DNA of 64,000 nt from NCBI RefSeq assembly GCF_000813745.1, contig NZ_JWLC01000013.1:224946-288945 (forward strand), given 5' to 3'. Source of the DNA: Leisingera sp. ANG-M1. GTDB lineage: Bacteria > Pseudomonadota > Alphaproteobacteria > Rhodobacterales > Rhodobacteraceae. The translations under genes were made by a program, and so were the position numbers. Position 1 is the stretch's first letter; each line of letters begins with the position of its first letter. Of this stretch, positions 18,034 through 28,406 are shown one piece after another. The notes below the pieces were generated by a model. The model worked only from the letters and a program-made list of their open reading frames with translations. It searched no databases and had not been told where the DNA came from.

Positions 18034-18088
18034 ACCTTGGCCGGCAAATGCGTTAAAAGCGCCGGGAAACAGGCAGGAGTTTGGGGCA

Positions 18089-18610
18089 ATGAAGATCCCG
18101 TTCGGAGTGATCGTTCTGGCTGGCGCGCTGGCTGTGTCCGGCTGCGCGCAAAAAGGGCTGCGTGTCCTGCAAAAGCCCGGAACCGGCCCGGATGAGTTTC
18201 TGGTGCTGCCCTCCAAGCCGCTGAGTGCCCCGGAAAACTATAGCAGCCTGCCGGCGCCGACGCCGGGCGGCAGCAATCTTACGGACGTCAATCCGCAGGC
18301 CGAAGCGGTGGCTGCCTTGGGCGGCAAGCCTGGCGCTTTGGTTGCCGGGAACGGCGTGCCAGCCGGCGATGCCGCGCTTGTCACCGCGTCCAGCCGTTAT
18401 GGCGTTGAGTCGGATGTGCGGGAGACCCTTGCCGAGGCAGACGCCAAGTTCCGTCATCGCAACCGCCACCTGGGCCGGATCAAGATCGTGCCGGTCGACC
18501 GGTATGACCAGCTTTACAAGAAGCAGAGCCTGGATCCGTTTGCGGTCAGCGAGCAGTTCCGCAGGGCCGGGGCGGCGACACCGTCGTCTCCGCCTGAAGA
18601 CGAGTCCTGA
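18089..18610 (+). CDS. DUF3035 lipoprotein
   Basis: A 173-residue predicted lipoprotein. The signal peptide ends in a lipobox AVSGC with the lipidated Cys19, so it should be processed by the signal peptidase encoded just upstream. The mature part has the GPDEFLVLPSKPLSAP motif typical of DUF3035 proteins of alphaproteobacteria, followed by a region rich in Pro, Ala and Gly. The function is unknown. It is found between lspA and the M16 peptidase pair, and a role in the cell envelope is a reasonable guess only. The start at 18089 fits the signal peptide; the open frame upstream does not. Confidence 0.85.
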   Translation: MKIPFGVIVLAGALAVSGCAQKGLRVLQKPGTGPDEFLVLPSKPLSAPENYSSLPAPTPGGSNLTDVNPQAEAVAALGGKPGALVAGNGVPAGDAALVTASSRYGVESDVRETLAEADAKFRHRNRHLGRIKIVPVDRYDQLYKKQSLDPFAVSEQFRRAGAATPSSPPEDES

Positions 18611-18775
18611 TCCTCACTTTTCTGCCAGCCAGTCTTGCAAGACGCCAGCAGCAGCGTAGGTTGACAGCAGTCTTTCTGCTGGCAAAGGGCGGCGTTTTGT
18701 GGCTGCAATGAAGAAAAGAGCAGTAACCGCACTGGCCTGGGCAAGGGCGCAGATGCAGAAATTGGAGGATGCCAG

Positions 18776-20119
18776 ATGATCCAGAGGATCGCATTGGCCG
18801 CCGCAGCGCTGACCGCTGTCCTGTCCGCCCCTTTGCGGGCCGAGGATCAAGCGGTCACCGCGTTTACACTGGGCAACGGCATGGATGTGGTGGTGATCGA
18901 GGATCACCGGGCACCAGTCGTGCAGCAGATGGTCTGGTACCGGGCCGGCTCTGCTGATGAACCGCCGGGCCAGTCCGGGGTGGCCCATTTCCTGGAGCAT
19001 CTCCTGTTCAAGGGCACCGATAAGCTGGCGCCGGGCGAGCTCTCCGCCACCGTGCGCGCCAATGGCGGCCAGGACAATGCTTTCACCAGCTATGACTACA
19101 CGGCCTATTTCCAGCGCGTCGCTGCCGACCGGCTGGAGCTGATGATGCAGATGGAAAGCGACCGGATGACCAATCTCCGCCTTTCCGAGGAGGATATTGC
19201 CACCGAACGCCAGGTGATCCTGGAGGAACGCAACCAGCGCACCGACAACGACCCGGTTGCCCTGTTCCGCGAGCAGCTGCAGGCCGTACAGTACCTCAAC
19301 CACCGCTATGGCCAGCCGGTGATCGGTTGGCGCCACGAGATGGAAAGCCTGGACATGGCGGACGCGCTGTCCTTCTACCGGACTTTCTACGCGCCCAACA
19401 ACGCCATCCTGGTGGTCTCAGGCGATGTCGCGCCGGCGGAGGTAAAAACGCTGGCCGAGAAATACTATGGTGTGATCCCCGCCAATCCGGACCTGCCGGA
19501 ACGTTTCCGCAGCCAGGAACCGCCGCAGACCGCTGCGCGCCGCCTCACTTTCGAGGACCCGCGGGTGGCCCAGCCTTATGTGCAGCGCTCCTATTTGGCG
19601 CCGGAACGTGACAGCGGCGCCCAGGAGAAAGCTGCAGCGCTATACCTGCTGGCGCAGCTGCTGGGCGCCGGCAATACGTCCTACTTGGCCAACGCGCTGC
19701 AATTCGATCAGCAGGTTGCTGTTTATACCGGCGCCTTTTATTCAGGCAGCTCGCTGGACGACACGTCCTTTACCTTCCTGATCGTTCCGGCCGAGGGCGT
19801 CAGCATGGAAGAGGCTGAGGCGGCGCTGGATGCCACCATCGCCCGTTTCCTTGAAGAGGGCGTGGACGAGGCGCAGCTTGAACGGATCAAGCTGCAGCTG
19901 CGCGCCTCGGAAATCTATGACCGTGACAATGTGAACGGCATCGCCAACCGCTATGGCCAGGCGCTTAGCATCGGGCTGACCGTGCAGGATGTCCAGGACT
20001 GGCCCAATGTCCTGCAATCGGTCACCGCAGATGAGATCATCGCCGCTGCCAACGAGGTGCTGCGGCCGCAGGCATCGGTAACCGGCTGGATGGTCCGCGA
20101 CGAAGAGGTGACCCAATGA
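18776..20119 (+). CDS. M16 family zinc metallopeptidase, active subunit
   Basis: A 447-residue exported peptidase with a signal peptide (about residues 1-22, cleavage after PLRA). The inverted zinc motif HFLEH (His71, Glu74, His75) and the distal acidic segment ERQVILEERNQR are intact, so it should be catalytically active. The second half is the M16 C-terminal domain, with a Tyr/Arg-containing stretch typical of the family. Its stop overlaps the start of the next M16 gene by four bases (ATGA). The two proteins probably form a periplasmic heterodimer in which this subunit provides catalysis. The substrate is unknown. Confidence 0.94.
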   Translation: MIQRIALAAAALTAVLSAPLRAEDQAVTAFTLGNGMDVVVIEDHRAPVVQQMVWYRAGSADEPPGQSGVAHFLEHLLFKGTDKLAPGELSATVRANGGQDNAFTSYDYTAYFQRVAADRLELMMQMESDRMTNLRLSEEDIATERQVILEERNQRTDNDPVALFREQLQAVQYLNHRYGQPVIGWRHEMESLDMADALSFYRTFYAPNNAILVVSGDVAPAEVKTLAEKYYGVIPANPDLPERFRSQEPPQTAARRLTFEDPRVAQPYVQRSYLAPERDSGAQEKAAALYLLAQLLGAGNTSYLANALQFDQQVAVYTGAFYSGSSLDDTSFTFLIVPAEGVSMEEAEAALDATIARFLEEGVDEAQLERIKLQLRASEIYDRDNVNGIANRYGQALSIGLTVQDVQDWPNVLQSVTADEIIAAANEVLRPQASVTGWMVRDEEVTQ

Positions 20120-21435
20120 CCTTGCTAAAACTCATTGCTGCATCGCTGGTGGCTTGTTTCATGGCGTTGCCGGCCCTGGCGGGGATTAAGATCCAGGAGG
20201 TTACCTCTGCTGGCGGCATCAAGGCCTGGCTGGTGGAAGACCATGCGATTCCCTTTGCGGCGCTTGAACTGCGTTTCCGCGGCGGCACGTCGCTGGATGC
20301 GCCGGGCAAACGCGGCTCGGTCTACCTGATGGCCGGGCTGCTGGAGGAAGGTTCCGGCGATATGGGGGCACAGGACTATGCCCGCGCGCTGGAGGCGCTG
20401 GCTGCGGATTTTTCCTATGACGCAGACAGGGATTCGGTTTCCATCTCCGCTCGTTTCCTGACCGAAAACCGCGAGGAGGCCGTGGCGCTTCTCCGCCAGA
20501 CCCTGGTTGAGCCGCGTTTTGATCAGGACGCGCTGGACCGGGTGCGGGCCCAAGTGCTGGCCGGGCTGCGCTCGGACGCCAAGAACCCGAACAAGATTGC
20601 GGGCGAGGCTTTTGCAAAACTGGCCTTTGGCGACCACCCCTATGGAAGCGACGGCAAGGGAACGGTGGAGACAGTTTCGGCCTTCAGCCGTCAGGACATT
20701 TTTGATGCTTACGAGGCGGTATTTGCCCGCGACAGGCTTTATGTCAGTGCGGTCGGGGATATTACCGCCGAAGAACTGGGTGTGCTGCTGGACGATTTGC
20801 TGGGCGCTTTGCCTGCCAAGGGGGCACCGATCCCCGGGCCGGCAGACGTTTCCATCGCCGGCGGGGTAACCGTAGTGGACTTCGACACTCCGCAATCGGT
20901 GGCCCTGTTCGGCCAGAAAGGTATTGAGCGCGAGGACCCGGATTTCTTCACAGCATATGTGATGAACCAGGTCCTGGGCGGCGGTTCCTTTGAGACCCGG
21001 CTGATGACCGAGGTGCGGGAAAAGCGCGGTCTCACCTACGGGGTCTATTCCTACCTGGTGCCGCGGGACCTGGCAGCGGTCTACATGGGATCGGTGGCTT
21101 CAGCCAACGGCAAGATGGCCGAAGCGGTGGAGGTGATCCGCGGTGAATGGCGCCGCATGGCTGAAGAGGGCGTGACAGCGAAAGAGCTGAAAGATGCCCA
21201 GACCTATCTGACCGGCGCCTACCCGCTGCGGTTTGACGGCAACGGTCGCATTGCCTCGATCCTGACGGGGATGCAGATGGACGAATTGCCCATCAGCTAT
21301 GTGGAAACCCGCAATGACCGCATCAATGCTGTCACACTGGAAGACGTGAACCGTTTTGCGGCGGAGTTCATGGATCCCGACGGTCTCCATTTTGCCATCG
21401 CCGGCCGACCGGAGGGGCTGGAAACCACCAATTGA
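20116..21435 (+). CDS. M16 family peptidase-like, non-catalytic subunit
   Basis: A 439-residue paralogue of the preceding peptidase with a signal peptide (about residues 1-19, ending PALA). The position equivalent to HxxEH reads YLMAGLLEEG, so the zinc ligands are missing. It retains the family's C-terminal segment including TEVREKRGLTYGVYSYL, the part that contributes substrate-binding Arg and Tyr in M16B heterodimers. This split, one subunit with zinc ligands and one with the R/Y pair, is known in the M16B subfamily and fits a heterodimer with the coupled upstream gene. Confidence 0.92.
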   Translation: MTLLKLIAASLVACFMALPALAGIKIQEVTSAGGIKAWLVEDHAIPFAALELRFRGGTSLDAPGKRGSVYLMAGLLEEGSGDMGAQDYARALEALAADFSYDADRDSVSISARFLTENREEAVALLRQTLVEPRFDQDALDRVRAQVLAGLRSDAKNPNKIAGEAFAKLAFGDHPYGSDGKGTVETVSAFSRQDIFDAYEAVFARDRLYVSAVGDITAEELGVLLDDLLGALPAKGAPIPGPADVSIAGGVTVVDFDTPQSVALFGQKGIEREDPDFFTAYVMNQVLGGGSFETRLMTEVREKRGLTYGVYSYLVPRDLAAVYMGSVASANGKMAEAVEVIRGEWRRMAEEGVTAKELKDAQTYLTGAYPLRFDGNGRIASILTGMQMDELPISYVETRNDRINAVTLEDVNRFAAEFMDPDGLHFAIAGRPEGLETTN

Positions 21436-21760
21436 GGCCGTGCTCGCCTCTGCTATTTAATGCCAGCGCCCGCTCCGTAAGGAGCGGGTGCATTTTGTTG
21501 CGGCCGCGCCCGCCGGGGCAAGGGCGGAGGCGGCTGCTGCACCAGGGCGCTGCAGCCCGGCTGACTCCTGCCGCTGCGTCCTGAGGGTTTCTGCTTTTCC
21601 TTTCAATCGCGGCCAAACTGCTGTATGGGCGGGCCTATCTGAGACGATGTGCCAAGGCCCCGGCACGCGAACCAAAGATAAATGGGGCCGGCGGCAATGG
21701 GGCCGCCACGCAAACGGGAGACCCGGAGGGCCGGGAGTGCTCCCAATTAGGATACGCTAG
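21436..21760 (+). promoter_or_regulatory. Intergenic region and pnp leader
   Basis: This 325-bp gap separates the M16 pair from pnp. A terminator-like hairpin lies at 21468-21489. The remainder is G/C-rich with no credible gene and presumably contains the pnp promoter and an untranslated leader. In other bacteria the pnp leader is a target for RNase III and PNPase autoregulation; several short G/C stems here (for example around 21733-21744) would allow something similar, but I cannot fold it reliably. Confidence 0.35.
21468..21497 (+). terminator. Terminator after the M16 peptidase pair
   Basis: GCCCGCTCC (21468-21476) pairs with GGAGCGGGT (21481-21489) across a GTAA tetraloop and is followed by GCATTTTG. 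The stem and GNRA-type loop closely resemble the rpsO terminator at 37273-37296. The T run is short. Confidence 0.6.
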
Positions 21761-23908
<2,148 letters not shown>

Positions 23909-23920
23909 TCCGGTAACTCA

Positions 23921-23948
23921 GTCCTCCGGCACTTATGTGCCGGAGGAC
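23921..23948 (+). promoter_or_regulatory. Perfect hairpin covering the glycosyltransferase ribosome binding site
   Basis: GTCCTCCGGCAC (23921-23932) and GTGCCGGAGGAC (23937-23948) form a perfect 12-bp stem with a TTAT loop, 13 bases after the pnp stop. No T run follows, so it is a poor intrinsic terminator. The 3' arm contains GGAGGA, the Shine-Dalgarno of the gene starting at 23956. It could protect the pnp mRNA 3' end, block translation of the downstream gene, or both. Confidence 0.7.
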
Positions 23949-23955
23949 GCCAAGG

Positions 23956-25014
23956 ATGGCCCTTATGCCTCAATACCTGCACTGCGCAAATCCGCCGGCT
24001 CTTTCGTCTTCGGACATTCTTTGTGTCGCGCTGGCGCACAATGAAGCCGCGCTTTTGCCGGAGTTTTTGTCTCACTACCGCGCATTGGGGGTGAGCCGGT
24101 TTCTGATCGTCAATGACCGTTCGACCGATGGCACTGACGAAATTCTGTCGCAGTCTGAAGATGTGACAGTGTTCACGCCCTGCGAAGGCTCGACATACAA
24201 AGAGCATAAGCGGTTCTGGCGGGCAGAAATCCTGGACCAGTACGGGACCGGGAAGTGGTGCGTGGTGCCCGATATCGATGAGCACCTGATCTTTGAAGGG
24301 ATGGGCAGCCGGCATCTGCCGGATGTTGTCGCCGATCTGGAACGAGAGGGCGCCAAAGCTGTCCAGGCGACCATGGTTGACATGTATTCCGATGTTCCGT
24401 TCAACGAAGCACGGTACACGGGCGGCTCTTTGACAGAGGCTTTCCCCTTCTTTGACGGGCCGGACCACCATTTCCGCCTGATTGCTCCGCGGCGGTTTCG
24501 CAAAAAGTACCCGACGCCGGATCACATGGTCTTTGGCGGAGTGCGGCAGCGTTTGTTTTTGCCACTGGATATCTATGGCAACAGCTGGCGCGAACGGTTT
24601 TTCCGGGGCGCATCAACAGTGAATGGCGGTTTCGGGTTCCGTGGAGCCAGCGGGCTGGCAGCTTATGCCGCGAGAGCCTTGATCAAGTCCCGTCTCAAGA
24701 AGCGGAATTTGTTCAATCTGACCAAGGTCCCGCTGGTGCGCTGGCGCAAGGGCTGGTTCTACTACAATGGCGCCCATGCGCTGTCGGCGCCCGCCCGGCT
24801 TTCGCGTGAAAAGATGGCGCTTCTGCACTTTTGTTTTGCTGCAGGCAGTTCGGGGTTCGAACATAAGGCTGCCCGGGGTGAGCACGCCAACGGGTCGGAA
24901 TTTTACCAGAAAATGCTGCACAGCGATCAGGCGAGACGCTCCAGCCCGGTATTTACCGGGACGGAAAAATATACCTCTGAGAAATCCTTGGGCAGCTTCA
25001 TAGGCCGAAGCTGA
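23956..25014 (+). CDS. Glycosyltransferase family 2-like protein
   Basis: A 352-residue protein of the Glyco_tranf_2_4 type. The N-terminal LCVALAHNEAALLPEFLSHYRALGVSRF and IVNDRSTDGT match the nucleotide-sugar-binding fold, and PDIDEH is the likely metal-binding DxD-type motif. The donor and acceptor are unknown. I use the ATG at 23956 because GGAGG lies 9 bases upstream and the ATG at 23935 falls in the loop of a strong hairpin. It heads a cassette with an FkbM methyltransferase and two more glycosyltransferases, suggesting synthesis of a surface glycan or glycolipid. Confidence 0.85.
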   Translation: MALMPQYLHCANPPALSSSDILCVALAHNEAALLPEFLSHYRALGVSRFLIVNDRSTDGTDEILSQSEDVTVFTPCEGSTYKEHKRFWRAEILDQYGTGKWCVVPDIDEHLIFEGMGSRHLPDVVADLEREGAKAVQATMVDMYSDVPFNEARYTGGSLTEAFPFFDGPDHHFRLIAPRRFRKKYPTPDHMVFGGVRQRLFLPLDIYGNSWRERFFRGASTVNGGFGFRGASGLAAYAARALIKSRLKKRNLFNLTKVPLVRWRKGWFYYNGAHALSAPARLSREKMALLHFCFAAGSSGFEHKAARGEHANGSEFYQKMLHSDQARRSSPVFTGTEKYTSEKSLGSFIGRS

Positions 25015-25138
25015 CCCTGCATCCGCCATCTGATCCGGAGCGGATGCTCAATCCGGGTCAAACGGCAACTAACATAGTGCGAGCCGGACAGCGAAGAATT
25101 GCGGCGCATGCACCGGAACTGAATAAGGTTGAGTACAC

Positions 25139-25870
25139 ATGACGGATTCCCGAATGATCCCCAAGAAGCCGTTTGCCCGATCGTTCCGCAGGTGGTGGAA
25201 CCAGAAGCTCGGGACCAAAGAGTACACCTATAACGGCGTGCGCCTGGTGACGGACCAGCAGCGCGTGTCGAAGGACGTCTACTATGGGATCTTCTCCGGC
25301 CAGTATGAAGACACCGAGGCAGCGATTATCAATGTCAAAGTCGGACAGGGCGACCGGGTTCTGGAGGTGGGCGCAGGCGTTGGTTTCGTCAGCATCCTCT
25401 GCGCAAAGCTTGCCGGGGAACAGAATGTCCGGTCTTTCGAAGCCAACCCGGGCATGGAGACGCTGATCCGGGAAAACTATGCCTTGAACAAGGTTGCGCC
25501 GGCGCTTGAGATGAAAGCTGTCACCCGGGACGGCGCACCCGTCCGGTTCCACGTTTCGGACAACATTCTGTCTTCGTCTCTGTATGATCGGTCGCTGGCC
25601 GGGAAAGAAATCGAAGTCGAAAGCGTGGCGCTGGCTGCGCTGGCCGAAGAGTGGCAGCCAAGCGTGCTTGTCATGGATGTGGAGGGAGCCGAGGTGGACA
25701 TTCTCGGCTATGAGGCTCTGCCCGGGGTGAAACGGATGATCCTTGAAGTCCACCCCCATATTGTGGGTGCCGAGGCGATTGACGCCATGCTGTCCCGTCT
25801 GGAGGCGCAAGGATTCAATAAGACCTTTGCCTACCGCAAGAGCGTTCTGCTTGAAAAGGAAGACGCATGA
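25139..25870 (+). CDS. FkbM family methyltransferase
   Basis: A 243-residue SAM-dependent methyltransferase. The SAM loop is VLEVGAGVGFVSI (about residues 74-86), and the C-terminal VMDVEGAEVDILGYEALPGVKRMILEVHP is the hallmark of the FkbM domain. Members methylate hydroxyl groups of sugars or polyketides. Its stop overlaps the next glycosyltransferase start by four bases (ATGA), so O-methylation of a glycan made by this cassette is the best inference. Confidence 0.88.
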   Translation: MTDSRMIPKKPFARSFRRWWNQKLGTKEYTYNGVRLVTDQQRVSKDVYYGIFSGQYEDTEAAIINVKVGQGDRVLEVGAGVGFVSILCAKLAGEQNVRSFEANPGMETLIRENYALNKVAPALEMKAVTRDGAPVRFHVSDNILSSSLYDRSLAGKEIEVESVALAALAEEWQPSVLVMDVEGAEVDILGYEALPGVKRMILEVHPHIVGAEAIDAMLSRLEAQGFNKTFAYRKSVLLEKEDA

Positions 25871-26907
25871 CAACCCGGTTGCTGCACGTCCACTTTGGCA
25901 AGGAAGGCGGGGCTGAGCGCTTCTTTGTTGCTTTGGCACAAGCCTTTGACCGGCATGGGGTCGAGCAGCAATTCATTGTGCGTCCCAATCAGTCCTGGAC
26001 GCCTGAAGTTGCCGCAATCGGCCAGGTGACGCCGGGCAATTTTTCACACTGGATGGCCGCAACCGGTATCCTGCAATGGAAGATGCGGCGCATCTGCCGG
26101 ACCTGGCAGCCCGATGCGATCCTGGCCTGGATGCCAAGGGCCAGCCGGCTTTTGCCCGCGTCCACATCGGCAATCCGGCTGACCCGGCTGGGCGATTTTC
26201 CGACCAGCCTGAAGTATTTCAAGAACACGGATGTGGTTGTAGGCAACCTGCCCGCCATTGGCACGCATGTGCAGTCTCTGGGCTGGACGGGCCCGACTGC
26301 GACGGTTTCGAACTTTCCCCGCCCGATTGAACCCAAGCCAGTCAGCAGGGCGGAGCATGGCACGCCTGACGATGCATTCCTGGTTGTGGCCGGCGGCCGG
26401 TTTGTGCAGCGCAAGGGCATGGATGTCGCTTTGCGGGCGGTTGCAAAGACGCCCGGCGCGTGGCTCTGGCTGCTGGGCACCGGGCCTGAGGAGGCCGCGC
26501 TGCGGGCATTGGCTGCGGAACTGCAAATAGAGGACCGCGTCAGATTTCTTGGCTGGGTGCCGGAAGCTATTCACTGCATTGCGGCGGGGGATGCCTTTGT
26601 GATGCCGTCCCGCCATGAGCCCTTGGGGAACATGCTTCTGGAAGCCTGGCGGGCCGGTGTGCCCTCGGTTTCGACACGCTCAGAAGGGCCGGACTGGTAC
26701 ATGCGCGGCGGCGTTGACGGTGTGCTGACGGAAATCGACGATGTTGATGCTGTAGCCGCAGGCCTGGCTCACATCCGCGCCGAGCCGGACGCCGCAGCAA
26801 AATATACCGCCAATGCGTCGGCGCGGCTTGACGAGATGTTTTCGGAAAAAGCGGTTGTGGACGCTTATGTGAAGCTTTTCCACCAGAACGCAGCGGACGT
26901 GCGATGA
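25867..26907 (+). CDS. Glycosyltransferase family 4-type
   Basis: A 346-residue GT-B fold glycosyltransferase. The N-terminal VHFGKEGGAERFFVAL is the glycine-rich acceptor-side motif. The C-terminal half has VVAGGRFVQRKGMDVALRA, LLGTGPEE and the donor-binding PSRHEPLGNMLLEAWRAGVPSVST with the E-x7-E pattern typical of retaining GT4 enzymes. It overlaps both neighbours by ATGA, giving a tightly coupled FkbM-GT4-GT25 unit. The sugar specificity is unknown. Confidence 0.9.
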   Translation: MTTRLLHVHFGKEGGAERFFVALAQAFDRHGVEQQFIVRPNQSWTPEVAAIGQVTPGNFSHWMAATGILQWKMRRICRTWQPDAILAWMPRASRLLPASTSAIRLTRLGDFPTSLKYFKNTDVVVGNLPAIGTHVQSLGWTGPTATVSNFPRPIEPKPVSRAEHGTPDDAFLVVAGGRFVQRKGMDVALRAVAKTPGAWLWLLGTGPEEAALRALAAELQIEDRVRFLGWVPEAIHCIAAGDAFVMPSRHEPLGNMLLEAWRAGVPSVSTRSEGPDWYMRGGVDGVLTEIDDVDAVAAGLAHIRAEPDAAAKYTANASARLDEMFSEKAVVDAYVKLFHQNAADVR

Positions 26908-27662
26908 GCATCAAGGGATATGTGATCAACCTGGCATCTTCGCCCGAGCGCATGGAGAATGCGCGGGCTGAACTTGCCAAGCACCGGATCGACGCCGTGC
27001 GTGTTGACGGGTTTGATGGCCGCGAAATCGACCTTGAGGCGTTTTCACCTTACGATGACGCAAAAGCCCGCCGCTTTATGGGGCGGTCGATGAGCGGAGG
27101 CGAAATCGGCTGTTATGTCGGACATCAAAGAGCGCTGTCGGCGTTCCGCGACAGCGGCGAAGACATGGCCATTGTGTTCGAGGACGACATCACCTTTGCC
27201 AATGGCGCTTCCGAAGTGCTGGGCCCGCTGCTCGACTGGCTTGCGGGCCGCTCGGATTGGCACTGCGTGAACATCGGCACGAACCGGCTGAAGATTACAA
27301 CTCCGCTGGAAACCGTGGCAGGCTGTGAAGTGGTGCGGGCCCACTATTTTCCGATGCTGGCACACGCGCTGGTCTGGAATCAGGCCGGAGCCAGGGCCTT
27401 TCTGGAAGTGGCGGAACCAATTTTCTGCCCTGCCGACAACATGATGCGCCAGGTCTTCACCCGGTCTGACATGGGGCTGGCAACCTGCCGCAGCCTGGTG
27501 GATGCGGGCAGTTTCGACAGCGATATTTCTGCCCGTTCGGATGGTAACCGCGGCACCTACCGCCGGACCGCCTTGTACGGGTTCCGCAAACAGCGCCGTC
27601 TGTTGCAGGAAAAAGCGCTGGCGTTCAGCCACAAGGTCGGCCGCAGCTGGACAGCCCGCTGA
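26904..27662 (+). CDS. Glycosyltransferase family 25 (LPS-type)
   Basis: A 252-residue protein of the GT25 family, which adds beta-linked sugars to lipopolysaccharide or lipooligosaccharide cores. The family start GYVINLASSPERMENA, the middle GGEIGCYVGHQRAL and the metal-binding FEDDI motif are present. It is the last gene of the cassette, overlapping the previous one by ATGA, and faces the convergent peroxiredoxin gene. Confidence 0.9.
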   Translation: MSIKGYVINLASSPERMENARAELAKHRIDAVRVDGFDGREIDLEAFSPYDDAKARRFMGRSMSGGEIGCYVGHQRALSAFRDSGEDMAIVFEDDITFANGASEVLGPLLDWLAGRSDWHCVNIGTNRLKITTPLETVAGCEVVRAHYFPMLAHALVWNQAGARAFLEVAEPIFCPADNMMRQVFTRSDMGLATCRSLVDAGSFDSDISARSDGNRGTYRRTALYGFRKQRRLLQEKALAFSHKVGRSWTAR

Positions 27663-27715
27663 TTGCGGCCTCCCGCACAGGCTGCGGCAGTCAGAGCTCA
27701 TTTTTCTGAAATATT

Positions 27716-27742
27716 GGGAGAGGCGCCTTACGTGCCTCTCCC
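27716..27742. terminator. Hairpin between convergent GT25 and peroxiredoxin genes
   Basis: GGGAGAGGC (27716-27724) pairs with GCCTCTCCC (27734-27742) around a 9-base loop, just past both stop codons. It may end transcription from both sides. On the minus strand it is followed by an A/T-rich stretch, but neither side has a clean T run. Confidence 0.5.
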
Positions 27743-27755
27743 GTGCCTGTCCGGC

Positions 27756-28406
27756 TTATTCGGGCGCCTTCACCTTGCGCAGGTAAGGGAAGATTGTCTC
27801 GAACTCTCCGAATTTCGCTTTGGCGTCTTCGTTCGACACGGTCGGCGGAATGATCACGTCCTCGCCCGGCACCCAGTTGGCGGGGGTTGCTACGCCTTTG
27901 GCGGACATTTGCAACCCGTCCAATGCGCGCAGGATCTCGGCAAAGTTGCGGCCGACGGTCATCGGGTAGGTCATCGACAGCTTCAGCTGCTTGTCCGGGC
28001 CGATGATGAAGACAGAACGGACTGTGGCACTGTCCGCAGGGGTGCGGCCGTCGGGCAGATAGGCGTCGGCGGGCAGCATGTCATAAAGCTTGGAGACTTC
28101 CAGCCCGCCGTCAGCGATGATGGGGAAGCCTGCCGCGGCATTGCCGTAGCTTTCGATGTCTTTCTTCCAGCCCTTGTGCTCTTCGACGCCATCAACGGAC
28201 ACGCCGATCACCTTGGTGTTGCGCTTGGCCCATTCGTCATTCAGCTGGGCAACTGCCGAAAACTCGGTGGTGCAGACCGGGGTGAAGTCCTTGGGGTGGG
28301 AAAACAGAATCGCCCAGCTGTCGCCGATCCAGTCGTGGAAGCTGATGCTGCCCTGATCGGTCTCGGCGGTGAAATCGGGAACCACGTCGTTAATGCGCAA
28401 ACCCAT
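27756..28406 (-). CDS. 1-Cys peroxiredoxin (Prx6 type)
   Basis: A 216-residue thiol peroxidase reducing hydrogen peroxide and organic hydroperoxides. The peroxidatic Cys45 lies in PKDFTPVCTTE, and the C-terminal dimerisation domain (about residues 165-216) is that of the Prx6 subfamily. I see no second cysteine at a resolving position, hence 1-Cys. It shares a 313-bp divergent region with the aldehyde dehydrogenase gene. A strong ribosome binding site (AGGAGG) precedes the start. Confidence 0.94.
   Translation of the reverse strand: MGLRINDVVPDFTAETDQGSISFHDWIGDSWAILFSHPKDFTPVCTTEFSAVAQLNDEWAKRNTKVIGVSVDGVEEHKGWKKDIESYGNAAAGFPIIADGGLEVSKLYDMLPADAYLPDGRTPADSATVRSVFIIGPDKQLKLSMTYPMTVGRNFAEILRALDGLQMSAKGVATPANWVPGEDVIIPPTVSNEDAKAKFGEFETIFPYLRKVKAPE

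Noticed and set aside
18708..18779. 23-codon frame overlapping the M16 peptidase start by ATGA
   Set aside because: No clear ribosome binding site precedes it and the product has no recognisable feature. The overlap may be chance in GC-rich DNA.
20116..21435. Second M16 gene as a decaying pseudogene
   Set aside because: It is full length with a signal peptide and conserved C-terminal motifs; loss of HxxEH in one subunit is normal for M16 heterodimers.
23935..23955. Upstream ATG for the glycosyltransferase gene
   Set aside because: It lies in the loop of a strong hairpin without a free ribosome binding site; the ATG at 23956 has GGAGG at correct spacing.
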